From NCBI RefSeq assembly GCF_014083945.1, contig NZ_CP046444.1, positions 3,782,001 through 3,846,000 of the forward strand: a stretch of 64,000 nucleotides of DNA. The letters are read 5' to 3'. Positions 46,006-55,235 of this stretch are shown piece by piece (the stretch's first letter is position 1; each line of letters starts with the position of its first letter). Both the position numbers and the translations under genes were made by a program. A model generated the notes under the pieces. That model did no database searches and was not told the DNA's origin. It saw only the letters and a program-made list of their open reading frames with translations. Source of the DNA: Granulicella sp. 5B5. GTDB lineage: Bacteria; Acidobacteriota; Terriglobia; Terriglobales; Acidobacteriaceae.

Positions 46006-46995
46006 ATGAGCGAGATGGAGAAGAAGTTCCCGGAACCTGACCCTTCGGATGCCGACGAATCGGTGAAGTCGCTGCTCGATGACGTGACGGCGGATGTGGC
46101 GCCGACAGTGGAAGAGTTTATGACCGAGGCGGCCGAAGCCAATGAGGCTGAGGTGGAGGCCGTTGAGCAGGATGCCGCGGTGCAGTCCGGGGGTGGGCTG
46201 GAGGCTTCGTCGTTTGCGGCGCCTACGGTGGCGCCTTACATCGCGTTTGAAGATGTTTCAAAGTCGTTTGGCGATTTTGTAGTGCTGAACGATGTGAGTT
46301 TTTTCGTCAATCCCGGGGAGACGCTATGCATTCTAGGACGCAGCGGGGTGGGGAAGTCGGTTTCCTTGCAGATACTGATGGGTTTTTTGAAGCCGGATAG
46401 CGGAACAGTACTTGTAGCTGGACAAGACATTGCTGGGCTAAGCGAGCGCGAGATGCAGCTGGTGCGGCACAAGGTAACGATGGTCTTTCAGAATGGGGCT
46501 CTGTTCGATTCGATCACTGTGGGCGAGAACGTGGCCTTCCCGCTGCGCGAGCGGGGAGACATGCAGGAGGACCAGATCCTGCAGATTGTGCGGGGTTTGC
46601 TGGAGATGGTGGGCGTAGCGGGGATGGAGAACATGCTGCCGTCGGACCTGTCGACGGGAATGAAACGGTCGGTGGCGATTGCCCGTGCGCTGGCATCTCA
46701 GCCGGCGGCGGTGCTGTACGACGAGCCGACGACGATGGTGGACCCTCTGATGGGCCACCTTCTAGGAGACCTGATCCAGCGCCTGAAGACACAACTGCAC
46801 CTAACGAGCATTGTTGTGACGCATGACATGCGGTTTGCTGAAAAGCTCGCCGACCGGGTGGTTTTTCTACACGAGGGCAGGGCGCGGTTCTTTGGCACAA
46901 CAGAGCAGATGCGCCAAACCGATGACCCTGTGCTGCTCGAGTTCCTGACGCTGGATGAGTTGGTTTTGCCAGGAACTATATCGTCATCGTCTTAG
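46006..46995 (+). CDS. MlaF-like ABC ATPase with acidic N-terminal extension
   Basis: 329 residues. The ATPase domain begins near residue 80 (IAFEDVSKSFGDFVVLNDVS). Walker A GRSGVGKSVSLQ, signature LSTGMKRSVAIARAL and Walker B VLYDEPTTMVDP follow, and the signature has Thr where most ATPases have Gly. This set is typical of the MlaF/Ttg2A branch that powers phospholipid transport between inner and outer membrane. The first ~75 residues are an acidic, Glu/Asp/Ala-rich extension not found in MlaF. No MlaE permease or MlaD gene is adjacent, so the partners must be encoded elsewhere. Confidence 0.88.
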   Translation: MSEMEKKFPEPDPSDADESVKSLLDDVTADVAPTVEEFMTEAAEANEAEVEAVEQDAAVQSGGGLEASSFAAPTVAPYIAFEDVSKSFGDFVVLNDVSFFVNPGETLCILGRSGVGKSVSLQILMGFLKPDSGTVLVAGQDIAGLSEREMQLVRHKVTMVFQNGALFDSITVGENVAFPLRERGDMQEDQILQIVRGLLEMVGVAGMENMLPSDLSTGMKRSVAIARALASQPAAVLYDEPTTMVDPLMGHLLGDLIQRLKTQLHLTSIVVTHDMRFAEKLADRVVFLHEGRARFFGTTEQMRQTDDPVLLEFLTLDELVLPGTISSSS

Positions 46996-47151
46996 AGTTA
47001 GATCAGAGTTCGTACAGTGCAGCGATAATTTCCCTTGGCACCGTCGATAAAGTGGAAGTCACCTTCCGGGAAGGCGTAGACTGAAATCAGCTTAGAAAAC
47101 ATATCTATTCTGCGTGTAGGCCTATTCGCAATCTGCTCCTGAGAAGTGGCT

Positions 47152-48663
47152 ATGACAATTCCCGACTACCTGGAACAAGTTGTGGTATCTGGCTATGGGC
47201 GATCCAAGGCCGGAGCGGCTTCGAGGCACGGAGGACTTGCCGCGCGCTCATCCACTACTGCACTCCTGTGGGCTGCGCTGGACTATCTCTGCGCGATGGT
47301 TGCAGGGCTGATCGCGTTTTGCATCCGCCAAAGAGCATATGTTGCCTCGTTGCACCCCAGACTGTTCGACCAGTTCTGGGTGAGCATCCCTCTCATCTCT
47401 GTGATCTATGTGCTGTTGTTCGGGCTATACCTGGTGGTGTTCGCGCGAATCTATGGGCTGTACCGGGCTGCCGATCACCGCAGTGGACTGAACGAGCAGC
47501 GGATGACGATCCAGGCGGTTCTGACGGCGGGATTGCTGCTGTGCGGAACACTGTATCTGGCCCATGCGTATGCAGTCTCACGTATCGTGGTGGCTTTGAC
47601 GCTGCTGCTGACAATGACGGCGATGATGGGGCGCAGGGCGATCTCGCGCAAGGTGCGTGAGCGGCGATTTCTGGAAGGCCGCGAGGTGCGCAATGTCCTG
47701 ATTGTGGGTGAAGGGCGCGTTGCCAATGCTTTGCGTAACCATCTGCAGTCACTGCCTTACATGGGATTCCGCTTCAAGGGCTTTGTGTCGGTGGGGGATG
47801 ATGCTCCGATCAGTGACGCTGAGTCGGAGGTGGTGTGCAACCTGGAGAATTGCGTTGGTGTCGGAAGGTCGCTCTTTGTCGACGAGATTTACTTCACGGC
47901 GTCGGTGCCGAAAGAGAAGGTGATCGCGATAGTCGAGGAGGCGCGGACAAACGGCATCGATGTACGTGTCGTGCCTGACCTGTATGACGGACTGGCCTGG
48001 AATGCCCCTGTGGAATATGTCGGTCAGTTTCCGACCATCCCTCTGCATTGGAAGGATTTCCCGCAGGGCGCGTTTGTGCTGAAGCGGGTCATCGACATCA
48101 TCGTTTGCTGCGTGGCGCTAGTGTTGTGCGCGCCCCTGATGCTGGTGATCGCGTTACTGATCAAAATGGATTCTCCGGGACCGGTTTTATACCGTGCGCA
48201 GCGGGTGGGACGCAAAGGACGCACGTTTACCTGCTACAAGTTCCGTACGATGGTGGACAAGGCCGAGAAGCTGCGAGGCGGCCTGGAGCATCGCAATGAG
48301 CGGGACAGCATCCTGTTCAAGATCAGCGATGATCCGCGCATTACGACGATGGGGGCCTGGCTGCGGAAGTACTCGCTCGATGAACTGCCGCAGTTTCTGA
48401 ATGTGCTGGCGGGCGATATGAGCATCGTTGGGCCGCGGCCACCGCTGGCGACTGAGGTTGAACGCTATGACCTATCGCACCTGCGCCGCCTGGATGTGCT
48501 GCCCGGTATGACGGGCCTGTGGCAGGTGGAGGCGCGGCAGGACCCATCGTTCGATGCGTATATCTCGCTGGACACAGCCTACGTGGAGAACTGGAGCCTG
48601 ATGCTCGATCTGCGCATCCTTGCGCGGACGGTGGGCGCAGTGTTCAGCGGCACCGGCAGCTAA
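47152..48663 (+). CDS. Undecaprenyl-phosphate glucose phosphotransferase-like sugar transferase
   Basis: 503 residues from ATG 47152 (GTG 47146 possible). Four N-terminal membrane helices, a CoA-binding-like domain with NVLIVGEGRVANALRNHLQ, another membrane anchor and the bacterial sugar transferase domain: YRAQRVGRKGRTFTCYKFRT, YSLDELPQFLNVLAGDMSIV and GPRPPLATEVERY. It transfers a sugar-1-phosphate to undecaprenyl phosphate to begin a polysaccharide. It shares its architecture with the enzyme at 16.5 kb but differs in sequence and stands away from any other glycosyltransferase gene. The 156 bp before it contain a short inverted repeat (CCTTCCGGGAAGG). Confidence 0.9.
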   Translation: MTIPDYLEQVVVSGYGRSKAGAASRHGGLAARSSTTALLWAALDYLCAMVAGLIAFCIRQRAYVASLHPRLFDQFWVSIPLISVIYVLLFGLYLVVFARIYGLYRAADHRSGLNEQRMTIQAVLTAGLLLCGTLYLAHAYAVSRIVVALTLLLTMTAMMGRRAISRKVRERRFLEGREVRNVLIVGEGRVANALRNHLQSLPYMGFRFKGFVSVGDDAPISDAESEVVCNLENCVGVGRSLFVDEIYFTASVPKEKVIAIVEEARTNGIDVRVVPDLYDGLAWNAPVEYVGQFPTIPLHWKDFPQGAFVLKRVIDIIVCCVALVLCAPLMLVIALLIKMDSPGPVLYRAQRVGRKGRTFTCYKFRTMVDKAEKLRGGLEHRNERDSILFKISDDPRITTMGAWLRKYSLDELPQFLNVLAGDMSIVGPRPPLATEVERYDLSHLRRLDVLPGMTGLWQVEARQDPSFDAYISLDTAYVENWSLMLDLRILARTVGAVFSGTGS

Positions 48664-48711
48664 GAGGGCGCGGTGGAAGGCGATCTGTTCGTAATCCGTT
48701 AGACTGGATGG

Positions 48712-50382
48712 GTGCGGATCGCGCTGGCGCAAATCAATCCAACGGTTGGAGACTTCGCGGGGAACCTCGCGCTGATCTCGGGGTATGTCGAGCGGGCAGC
48801 GGCGCAGGCCGCCGAACTGGTGATCTTTCCTGAACTGGCGACATGCGGGTATCCGCCAGCGGACCTTCTTGAGAAGGAATCGTTTGTAGCGCAGGCGGAG
48901 GCGACGCTGGTCGCTGTCGCGGAGCTGACGCGCGGTGAGGGGCGGCCGGCGATTCTGTGCGGTTCGCCGATGCGTTGCGAGAACGTGCGCGGAAAGCATG
49001 TGCGAAACGTAGCGGCTCTGCTGGCGGACGGGGCGGTGCATGCGGTGCAACAGAAGATGCTGCTGCCGTTCTATGACGTGTTTGACGAACAGCGGTACTT
49101 TGAGCCAGGGCATGAGCAGTCGCTGAGTGTCGTGAAAGGGCATGCTGTCGCCGTGACGGTCTGCGAGGACGCGTGGAATGACAAGATGTTCTGGCCTCGG
49201 CAGCTTTACCCGGTGGACCCGGTAGAGGAACTGATGCGGCAGTGGGCGGTGTTGCCGCAGCCGTTGAGCGGGCATCGGCTGATCCTGAATATCTCGGCTT
49301 CACCCTACTGGCATGACAAGATTGCGGTGCGACAGAAGATGCTGGGTGCACTGGCGAAGCGGCATCGCGCGACGATTGTGATGGTGAACCAGGTTGGCGC
49401 GAATGACAGCCTGGTGTTCGATGGCAGCTCACTGGTGGTGGGGCCGGATGGCGAGGTGCTGGCGCAGGCGAAGAGCTTTGCGGAGGACCTGTTGATCGTC
49501 GATACAACGGCCCCTGATAAGTTGCTGGTGCCGCCATCACAGGATGAGGTTGCGCTGACCTGGCAGGCGCTGGTGCTGGGCACGCGGGACTATCTGCGGA
49601 AGTGCGGATTCAAGAAGGCGATTGTCGGACTGAGCGGCGGGATCGATTCGGCGCTGGTGGCTGCGATTGCGGTGGAAGCGCTGGGCGCAGAGAATGTGCA
49701 GGGCGTCGGGATGCCGAGCGAGTTCTCGTCGAGCGGTTCGGTGAGCGATGCGGAGAAGCTGGCAGCGAACCTTGGGATTGCGTTCTCGATTGTACCGATC
49801 AGGGAGATCTATACACGATTTACTGGGGCATTGGAGCCGTTCTTTGAGGGCACGGCGTTTGGGCTGGCGGAGGAGAACCTGCAGCCGCGTATTCGTGGGA
49901 GCCTGCTGATGGCGCTCTCGAACAAGACTGGCGCGCTGGTGCTGACGACGGGCAACAAGAGCGAGATGGCCTGCGGCTATTGCACTCTCTATGGAGACAT
50001 GGTGGGTGCGTTGGCGGTGATTGCGGACGTGTACAAGACCGAGGTTTATGCGCTGAGCCGGTATGTGAACCGTGAGCGCGAGATCATACCGGAGGACACG
50101 CTGACCAAGCCGCCGTCGGCGGAGTTGCGGCCGGGGCAGAAGGACACGGACTCGCTGCCGCCGTATGATGTGCTGGACCCCATTTTGCGTGCGTATGTGG
50201 AGGAGTATGCCTCGGCAGAGGAGATTGTAGAGGCGCAGGGCGTTGACCTTGCACTGGTGCGGCGCGTCATTCGGTTAGTGGAGATCAGCGAGTACAAGCG
50301 GCAGCAGGCCGCTCCGGTGCTGAAGGTGTCAAGGAAGTCGTTTGGCATGGGGAGACGGTTTCCCATTGCGGCCAGGCGTTAG
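48712..50382 (+). CDS. nadE: Glutamine-dependent NAD+ synthetase
   Basis: 556 residues from GTG 48712. The N-terminal nitrilase-like amidotransferase domain has its Glu in IFPELATCGYPPADL, Lys in QKMLLPFYDVFDEQRYF and nucleophilic Cys in VTVCEDAWND. The C-terminal ATP-pyrophosphatase domain has the P-loop GLSGGIDSALVAA near residue 305 and ends with VSRKSFGMGRRFPIA. It converts nicotinate adenine dinucleotide to NAD+ using glutamine nitrogen and ATP. It overlaps nothing and is followed by the DsbA-like gene after 40 bases. Confidence 0.97.
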   Translation: MRIALAQINPTVGDFAGNLALISGYVERAAAQAAELVIFPELATCGYPPADLLEKESFVAQAEATLVAVAELTRGEGRPAILCGSPMRCENVRGKHVRNVAALLADGAVHAVQQKMLLPFYDVFDEQRYFEPGHEQSLSVVKGHAVAVTVCEDAWNDKMFWPRQLYPVDPVEELMRQWAVLPQPLSGHRLILNISASPYWHDKIAVRQKMLGALAKRHRATIVMVNQVGANDSLVFDGSSLVVGPDGEVLAQAKSFAEDLLIVDTTAPDKLLVPPSQDEVALTWQALVLGTRDYLRKCGFKKAIVGLSGGIDSALVAAIAVEALGAENVQGVGMPSEFSSSGSVSDAEKLAANLGIAFSIVPIREIYTRFTGALEPFFEGTAFGLAEENLQPRIRGSLLMALSNKTGALVLTTGNKSEMACGYCTLYGDMVGALAVIADVYKTEVYALSRYVNREREIIPEDTLTKPPSAELRPGQKDTDSLPPYDVLDPILRAYVEEYASAEEIVEAQGVDLALVRRVIRLVEISEYKRQQAAPVLKVSRKSFGMGRRFPIAARR

Positions 50383-50422
50383 CGATAGACAGTTCGAGAT
50401 GATGAATAAGAAGGGTTGGAGA

Positions 50423-51433
50423 ATGACGATAACGATGAAGCAGTGGCTGCCGGCAGCGGCGTTGACCATGATGATCGCCGGTGCGACGGCCGTGTTGGCG
50501 CAGGCCCCGGCGAGTGAACCGCAGGCGCCGAAGCCGCAAGGGCCGGTTGTGGCTACGAACGAGTTTCCGCCCGTGAACCCAAAGAACTTTACGGCGGCTT
50601 CGCCCACGGCCGCTGAGGTGAACTCGTTCCTGAAATCGATCTGGGGTTATGACGGGAACCGTGCTTGGGAGGTGGCGGCGATTTTGAAGACGCAGGCGCC
50701 GGGGGTGTCGAAGGTGGTAGTGTTCGTGAGTGAGGCTGGGCAGGCCGGCGGGCCGAAGACGACGGTGTTCTTCACCACGCCGGACGGCAAGCATGCGATC
50801 GCTGACCAGGTGATCGACTTCGGCGCGAAGCCGTTCGAGGCGAACCGCGAAACACTGGTAACTCGTGCGAACGGCGCGGCAAAGGGCGCAACCAGCAAGG
50901 ACCTGGAGCTCGTGGAGTTCGCCGACCTGGAGTGCCCGCACTGCAAGGAGGCGCAGGGCACGATGGCGCAGCTGGCGAAGGACTTTCCTGAGGCCCGGAT
51001 CGTGTTTGAGAACTATCCGATTGCGGAGATCCATCCGTTTGCGTATCGTGCAGCGGCGGAGGGCGTTTGCGTGCGCAAGGCCAAGGGTGATGCAGCGTTC
51101 TTCACGTATGCGTCGACCGTGTATGACAAGCAGGCCGGGCTGACGAAGGAGTCTGTGGATGCGACGCTGGCGGCTGCGGTGACGGCTGCGGGCGCCGACC
51201 CGAATGCTGTAGCAGCGTGTGCGAACGATGCTGCGACCAAGCAGGACGTGGATGCGTCGATCCAGCTGGGCAAGGACGTTGGAGTGGACCAGACGCCGCT
51301 GCTGTTCGTGAACGGCCATGCTCTGCCGATCACGGCGCTGCCTTACGAGACGCTGAAGAAGATCGTCATCTTCCAGGCTGGGCAGGACGGCATCTCGGTG
51401 CATCCGCCGCCGACGCTGACCTCGTTGCAGTAG
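50423..51433 (+). CDS. DsbA-like thioredoxin-fold protein, secreted
   Basis: 336 residues from ATG 50423, preceded by AAGAAGG (ATGs at 50399 and 50435 are alternatives). A signal peptide (AAALTMMIAGATAVLAQ) is followed by an N-terminal domain of about 120 residues, then a thioredoxin fold with the active site in LVEFADLECPHCKEA, and a helical insert with further Cys residues. The cis-Pro loop reads GVDQTPLLFVNG. The C-P-H-C site is the DsbA type, so it is probably a periplasmic thiol oxidase or isomerase. The added N-terminal domain is not in DsbA itself. Confidence 0.85.
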   Translation: MTITMKQWLPAAALTMMIAGATAVLAQAPASEPQAPKPQGPVVATNEFPPVNPKNFTAASPTAAEVNSFLKSIWGYDGNRAWEVAAILKTQAPGVSKVVVFVSEAGQAGGPKTTVFFTTPDGKHAIADQVIDFGAKPFEANRETLVTRANGAAKGATSKDLELVEFADLECPHCKEAQGTMAQLAKDFPEARIVFENYPIAEIHPFAYRAAAEGVCVRKAKGDAAFFTYASTVYDKQAGLTKESVDATLAAAVTAAGADPNAVAACANDAATKQDVDASIQLGKDVGVDQTPLLFVNGHALPITALPYETLKKIVIFQAGQDGISVHPPPTLTSLQ

Positions 51434-51441
51434 GAGTGGCG

Positions 51442-52209
51442 ATGAGGATTGCTGTGTGGTCTCCGCACCGTGACGATGCGGGGTTTTCGCTGGGACTGGC
51501 TATCGAAGCGTGGCTGCTGTTGGGCCACGCTGTCGAAGTTGTAAACGTGTTTACGCGGACCGAGCATGCGCCGTACTCGGATGCGGAGTCGCTGCATCCG
51601 AATGACCGGGCTTCATTTGCAAGCGCGGTACGCAAGCGCGAGGACGAGGCCTGGGTGAAGCTGTATGCCGGTTTGCCAGGGCGGGGAAAGCTCACCCTGG
51701 CCGATGTTGGGCTGAAGGATGCTCCGCTGCGGCTGCACTGCGCTGAAGATGACGTGTTGCACCGCGAGCCTGTTTTATCCGACAAGGTGATGCAGAAGGT
51801 GCAGCGCGCGATGGCGCAAGGGCGGGCGGAGGCGGTGGTGCTGCCGCTGGGGGTGGGTGGTCATGTGGACCACCTGACGACGCGGCTGGCTGCGCTGCCA
51901 CCCGATGCCGGCAACGTGCCGCTGGCGTTCTATGAGGACCTGCCGTATGCCGCGCAGGCTCCCGATGCTGTAGAGGCAGCGGTGCAGGCGAGCGCGCTGG
52001 CGGCGGGCGTTCCACTGCAGAGCTGTTTTGCCGAGGAGGCGCGACCGGTGGATGCTGCTGTAACCCGGAAACGGCGGTTGGCGCTTTGCTATGACTCGCA
52101 GATTGAGGATGCGACGGCTGAGGCGATTGCGGCGTTCTGTGGGCAGTACGACGGGCGCGAGCGGTTGTGGGTGAATGCTGCCTGGCTGGCGGCGATTGCG
52201 GCGAAGTGA
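51442..52209 (+). CDS. PIG-L/LmbE-family deacetylase
   Basis: 255 residues from ATG 51442 (TAGGAG upstream). The zinc site is seen in SPHRDDAGFSLG, a variant of the PHPDD motif in which Arg replaces Pro, and in GGHVDHLTTRLA, the HxxH stretch. PIG-L enzymes deacetylate N-acetylglucosaminyl lipids, thiols or antibiotics. No signal peptide is present. The substrate is unknown. It lies eight bases after the DsbA-like gene, so the two may be cotranscribed. A second and far larger PIG-L protein is cut by the right edge. Confidence 0.82.
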   Translation: MRIAVWSPHRDDAGFSLGLAIEAWLLLGHAVEVVNVFTRTEHAPYSDAESLHPNDRASFASAVRKREDEAWVKLYAGLPGRGKLTLADVGLKDAPLRLHCAEDDVLHREPVLSDKVMQKVQRAMAQGRAEAVVLPLGVGGHVDHLTTRLAALPPDAGNVPLAFYEDLPYAAQAPDAVEAAVQASALAAGVPLQSCFAEEARPVDAAVTRKRRLALCYDSQIEDATAEAIAAFCGQYDGRERLWVNAAWLAAIAAK

Positions 52210-52210
52210 T

Positions 52211-52319
52211 CGGGTGGGTGGGAGCCTGGCACCCCACCCCTCCCCCCGGATACTTTTTGATTGAAAATCCTGAGGCGTTGAGGGCTAGAAGCGGACTTGT
52301 GAAGGTCTGATCCCCTGGT
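52211..52319. repeat. Dispersed intergenic repeat, copy B
   Basis: This follows the PIG-L stop directly and shares its ends with 28960-29059: CGGGTGGGTG then TCCCCCCGG plus TACTTTTTGAT on the left, and GGACTTGTG with AGGTCTGATCCCC on the right. The remaining bases to the tRNA at 52481 show nothing recognisable. Confidence 0.7.
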
Positions 52320-52480
52320 GTCAAAAGCAAAGGCAAAAGCGGGAACGCAGAGGGCGCAATAGGGTTAGCTCGTCTTCAATTGCTCTAGTTTTAGTGTATC
52401 GGTGGTGTCAATAGCAGACGCAGGTAAGCGGCGCAGGATGAGTCGTTGCGGAGAGATTGTTCATGGAATTGAGGAGGTGA

Positions 52481-52555
52481 TGGAGGCGCGGGTCGGGATC
52501 GAACCGACGCATAAAGGTTTTGCAGACCTCTCCCTTACCACTTGGGTACCGCGCC
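52481..52555 (-). tRNA. tRNA-Cys (GCA)
   Basis: On the minus strand the acceptor GGCGCGG (from 52555) pairs with CCGCGCC. The anticodon loop CTGCAAA gives GCA, and the T arm contains GGTTCGATCCC. A T discriminator and an encoded CCA (52483-52481) end the gene. The anticodon reads UGC/UGU Cys codons. It lies 80 bases downstream of tRNA-Gly on the same strand. Confidence 0.95.
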
Positions 52556-52635
52556 CCTGGGGCGATCGCCGATCTCTCCGGGCGCAGAGAACGCCAACGT
52601 CAGCTATGAGAGGTCTCGCTGAAGAAGAGAAGGAT

Positions 52636-52710
52636 TGGAGCGGGAGACCGGGGTCGAACCGGCGACATCTTCCTTGGCAAGGAAGCACTCTACCACTGAG
52701 CTACTCCCGC
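52636..52710 (-). tRNA. tRNA-Gly (GCC)
   Basis: On the minus strand the acceptor GCGGGAG (from 52710) pairs with CTCCCGC. The D arm is TAGCTCAGTGGTAGAG, the anticodon loop CTTGCCAAG gives GCC, and the T arm has GGTTCGACCCC. A T discriminator and an encoded CCA (52638-52636) end the gene. It is first in a two-tRNA transcript with tRNA-Cys. Confidence 0.96.
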
Positions 52711-52724
52711 CCTGCCACTTACAA

Positions 52725-52753
52725 AGTATAGCGAGGCTGCAACGGAATTGCAA
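52725..52753 (-). promoter_or_regulatory. Sigma-70-type promoter of the tRNA pair
   Basis: On the minus strand, TTGCAA (52753-52748), 17 bases, then TATACT (52730-52725). It predicts a start near 52718, just before tRNA-Gly. Strong match and correct position. Confidence 0.7.
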
Positions 52754-52815
52754 CGTGGGGAGGGGCGGTTCTCCACAAGAGAAGTTGAAAGGGAAAGGGA
52801 TACACGACAGGGCAT

Positions 52816-54810
52816 TTACTGAGCGGAGATGGTGTGGACGGCGGCGAGGGCTTTGCTTTCGATGTGCAGGCGGCCGGTGCGGACGACGTGCGGGGTGATG
52901 GTGATGAGAAGTTCGTCGGTGTCGACCTCCTTGTCCTTGTCGGTGCCCTGGAAGCCGGGGAGTTCGCTGAGGCCGGGGACGCCGTCGATGGAGCGGATCT
53001 CGCTTTTGGAGACGAGGGAGGCGAGCATGACGGTTTTGCCGGGGGGGATAGTGACCGTGGAGGTCATGGCGCGGTTGTCGAGGATGGGGATGTTATCGAG
53101 CGATGTGCCGCCGAGGGCTTCCAACTTGAGGTCGAACTTCACGGTGACGTCGCCGCCGTGCTGTACGGTGGGCGTCATCTTGAGGGTCAGGCCGAGGTCT
53201 TCAAACTGGAACTCCGGCGTGGAGGCGGTGGCGCCGCCGAGGTACTGCGAGAGAAGGCTGGCCACGCTGGTGCCGTTGACGTTAAGCCCAGAGAGCGCAC
53301 TGCTGACGCCGGAGCTGTAGGTGCCGGTAATGACGGGGTAGCGCGAGCCGGCGCGGAAGGTGGCCTCCTGGCCGCTGCTACCGCGCAGTTGCACGGCGTC
53401 GAGCAGGCGGGAGTCGGTGGCGTTGAGGGCGAACTGGAAGCTGCTGTTGGAGCCGAGGTAGAGACCCGCGTAGGTGAGGCCACCACCGAAGGTGCCGACG
53501 AAGTTTGTAAACTGCGTGGTGCTGACGGCGCCTGAGGCGACGAGGAATTCGATCTCCGTGATGATGTTTTGCAGTGGGTTGCCGTTGAGCACAAGCAGGC
53601 CGGAGGAGATAGCCTGGGAGAGCAGGCTGGCGTTGGAGCTGAGAAGGGAGTCGGCCTCGCTGATGACGCTGAAGGCACCGACAGAGCTGGGAAGAACGGC
53701 ACCGATATTGTTGGTTTTGGAGGTGCTGACCTCGTAGAGATTGACGTCGAAGAGGACATCGTTGCCGCCGTCAAGCATGTCCGCAAAGGTGGCGTTGACG
53801 AGGCGGAGAGAGGGCTCGTCGCCGCGCAGGAGCATGAAGCCGTCGGTGGAGCTGGCAGTGACCTGCTTGAGGTCGAAGACATTACGGGCGAGATTAGCGA
53901 GCTCGGTCATCTGGTCCTGCGAGTAGCCGGGCAGGTAGACGGTCTCTTCGATCTGGGGCTGGAACTCCTGGCGGTTGTCGGGGCTGTCCTTGACGATGAG
54001 GACGAGGTTCGGCTGCACAGGGACGGCGAAGGTGTGTGTCATCTGGAGCGCGATACGTGTCGCGTCGTCGAAGGTGACGTTGTCGAGATCGAGCGTGGCG
54101 GAGCTGCCTTGGACCGAAGGGTCGAAGGTGGTGCGGATGCCGAAGTCCTGATAAACGCGGGTGAGGATGCTACGAGTGGCGGCTTGGAGATGGAAGTTTT
54201 TGGTGCCACGGGCGGCATCGAGCTTGATGGGGCCGCCGAGCATGGAAGCGAGTTCGTCGGCGGGCACAGGGCCGGTAGGATGAACGGGTTTTGCGGCACT
54301 GCCGAAGTGCTGCGCGACGATGGGGTTGTCGGGGTCGAACTTGCGGGCTTCGGTGAGGAGGGCCTCGGACTTGGCGGTGTCGCCAGCCTGCTCGGCTGCG
54401 GCGGCCTCGCGAACGAGCTGGGTGGCGCGGCCGCCTTTGGCGACGAGTAGCGCGAGGACGTAGTCGCGATTGCCGGGGTTGAGCCTGGCGGCGAGGGCAA
54501 AATGGTCGACGGCGGCGGAGAGGTCCTTGTGCTGGACCTGCTTGAGGCCTTCGAGATAGGCATCGTTGGCGTCGCTGGCCTGCTTGGGCGTGATCTGCGG
54601 ATAGGCGGGCGAATCGGTAGGCGCAGCAGGCGTGGCGAGCGGCGTCGGAGGGAGAGCACCTGCTGGGACGCTGGTGGGGGAGTCGGCCGGGGTGGTCTGG
54701 GCACGCGCTGGCAGGCACGCGGCGGTGAGCGCGCATGCTAGTCCGAAGACGAGCGCGCGGAGCTTCCCAGGCGACCGGGGCCAGCGTGGCTGAGGGATGC
54801 AGAGCATCAT
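52816..54810 (-). CDS. Secretin (type II secretion GspD / type IV pilus PilQ-like)
   Basis: 664 residues from ATG 54810, where a signal peptide (LRALVFGLACALTAACLPARA) begins; the frame further upstream overlaps the regulator gene. A TPR-like region lies at about 55-145, an STN/secretin N-domain around 180-270 (FGIRTTFDPSVQGSSATLDL), and the C-terminal secretin domain has VTIPPGKTVMLASLVSKSE, GVPGLSELPGFQG and DELLITITPHVV. Secretins form the outer-membrane gate for secreted proteins or pili. No other secretion gene is next to it, so the system cannot be named. It is the last gene of the smc-cvpA-fis string. Confidence 0.9.
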   Translation of the reverse strand: MMLCIPQPRWPRSPGKLRALVFGLACALTAACLPARAQTTPADSPTSVPAGALPPTPLATPAAPTDSPAYPQITPKQASDANDAYLEGLKQVQHKDLSAAVDHFALAARLNPGNRDYVLALLVAKGGRATQLVREAAAAEQAGDTAKSEALLTEARKFDPDNPIVAQHFGSAAKPVHPTGPVPADELASMLGGPIKLDAARGTKNFHLQAATRSILTRVYQDFGIRTTFDPSVQGSSATLDLDNVTFDDATRIALQMTHTFAVPVQPNLVLIVKDSPDNRQEFQPQIEETVYLPGYSQDQMTELANLARNVFDLKQVTASSTDGFMLLRGDEPSLRLVNATFADMLDGGNDVLFDVNLYEVSTSKTNNIGAVLPSSVGAFSVISEADSLLSSNASLLSQAISSGLLVLNGNPLQNIITEIEFLVASGAVSTTQFTNFVGTFGGGLTYAGLYLGSNSSFQFALNATDSRLLDAVQLRGSSGQEATFRAGSRYPVITGTYSSGVSSALSGLNVNGTSVASLLSQYLGGATASTPEFQFEDLGLTLKMTPTVQHGGDVTVKFDLKLEALGGTSLDNIPILDNRAMTSTVTIPPGKTVMLASLVSKSEIRSIDGVPGLSELPGFQGTDKDKEVDTDELLITITPHVVRTGRLHIESKALAAVHTISAQ

Positions 54811-54859
54811 CTGTGATGTTAGACGAAAGGGCAGGGCGAAGGTCGGCTTGCGCAGACGC

Positions 54860-55159
54860 TCAGCGGCCGCTGGAGACGATCTGCAGACCGGGCCGGTCGG
54901 GACGCACGGAGCGGACCGGACGACGCATGCCCTGGCGGATCTGCACGGAGTCAAGTCCAAGCTCGGCGAGCGTACGACTGAGCGTGTTGCGGTGCATGTT
55001 CAACTCTTCGGCTGCTTTGCACTGGTTGCCGCGATGGCGTGAGAGGACTTCAAGGATATAGCGCTTCTTAAACTCGCGGACTGCATCCGCGTAGGAGACG
55101 CCTTGGGAGTACATCTGGAGGACGAGATTGTCGAGATCGCGTTTCAAATCGCGGGGCAT
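54860..55159 (-). CDS. Fis-type helix-turn-helix regulator
   Basis: 99 residues. The middle (VREFKKRYILEVLSRHRGNQ followed by CKAAEELNMHRNTLSRTLAELGL) is the HTH_8/Fis fold, the DNA-binding end found in NtrC-type activators and in free Fis proteins. An Arg-rich tail follows. It lies upstream of the secretin gene in the same direction and may control it. Free Fis-type proteins act as nucleoid or promoter-architecture factors; the targets are unknown. Confidence 0.85.
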   Translation of the reverse strand: MPRDLKRDLDNLVLQMYSQGVSYADAVREFKKRYILEVLSRHRGNQCKAAEELNMHRNTLSRTLAELGLDSVQIRQGMRRPVRSVRPDRPGLQIVSSGR

Positions 55160-55235
55160 CCTTACGGGAGAACTTGTAACGCCATTGTGCGACGAAGCAG
55201 GTGGTTTGATCCAGCCGCTGTTTTTGTGCTTTGTG

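Noticed and set aside
52402-52898. Plus-strand frames reading EARVGIEPTHKGFADLSLTT and RETGVEPATSSLARKHSTTE
   Set aside because: They are translations across the complement of the tRNA-Cys and tRNA-Gly genes, a well-known source of false proteins.
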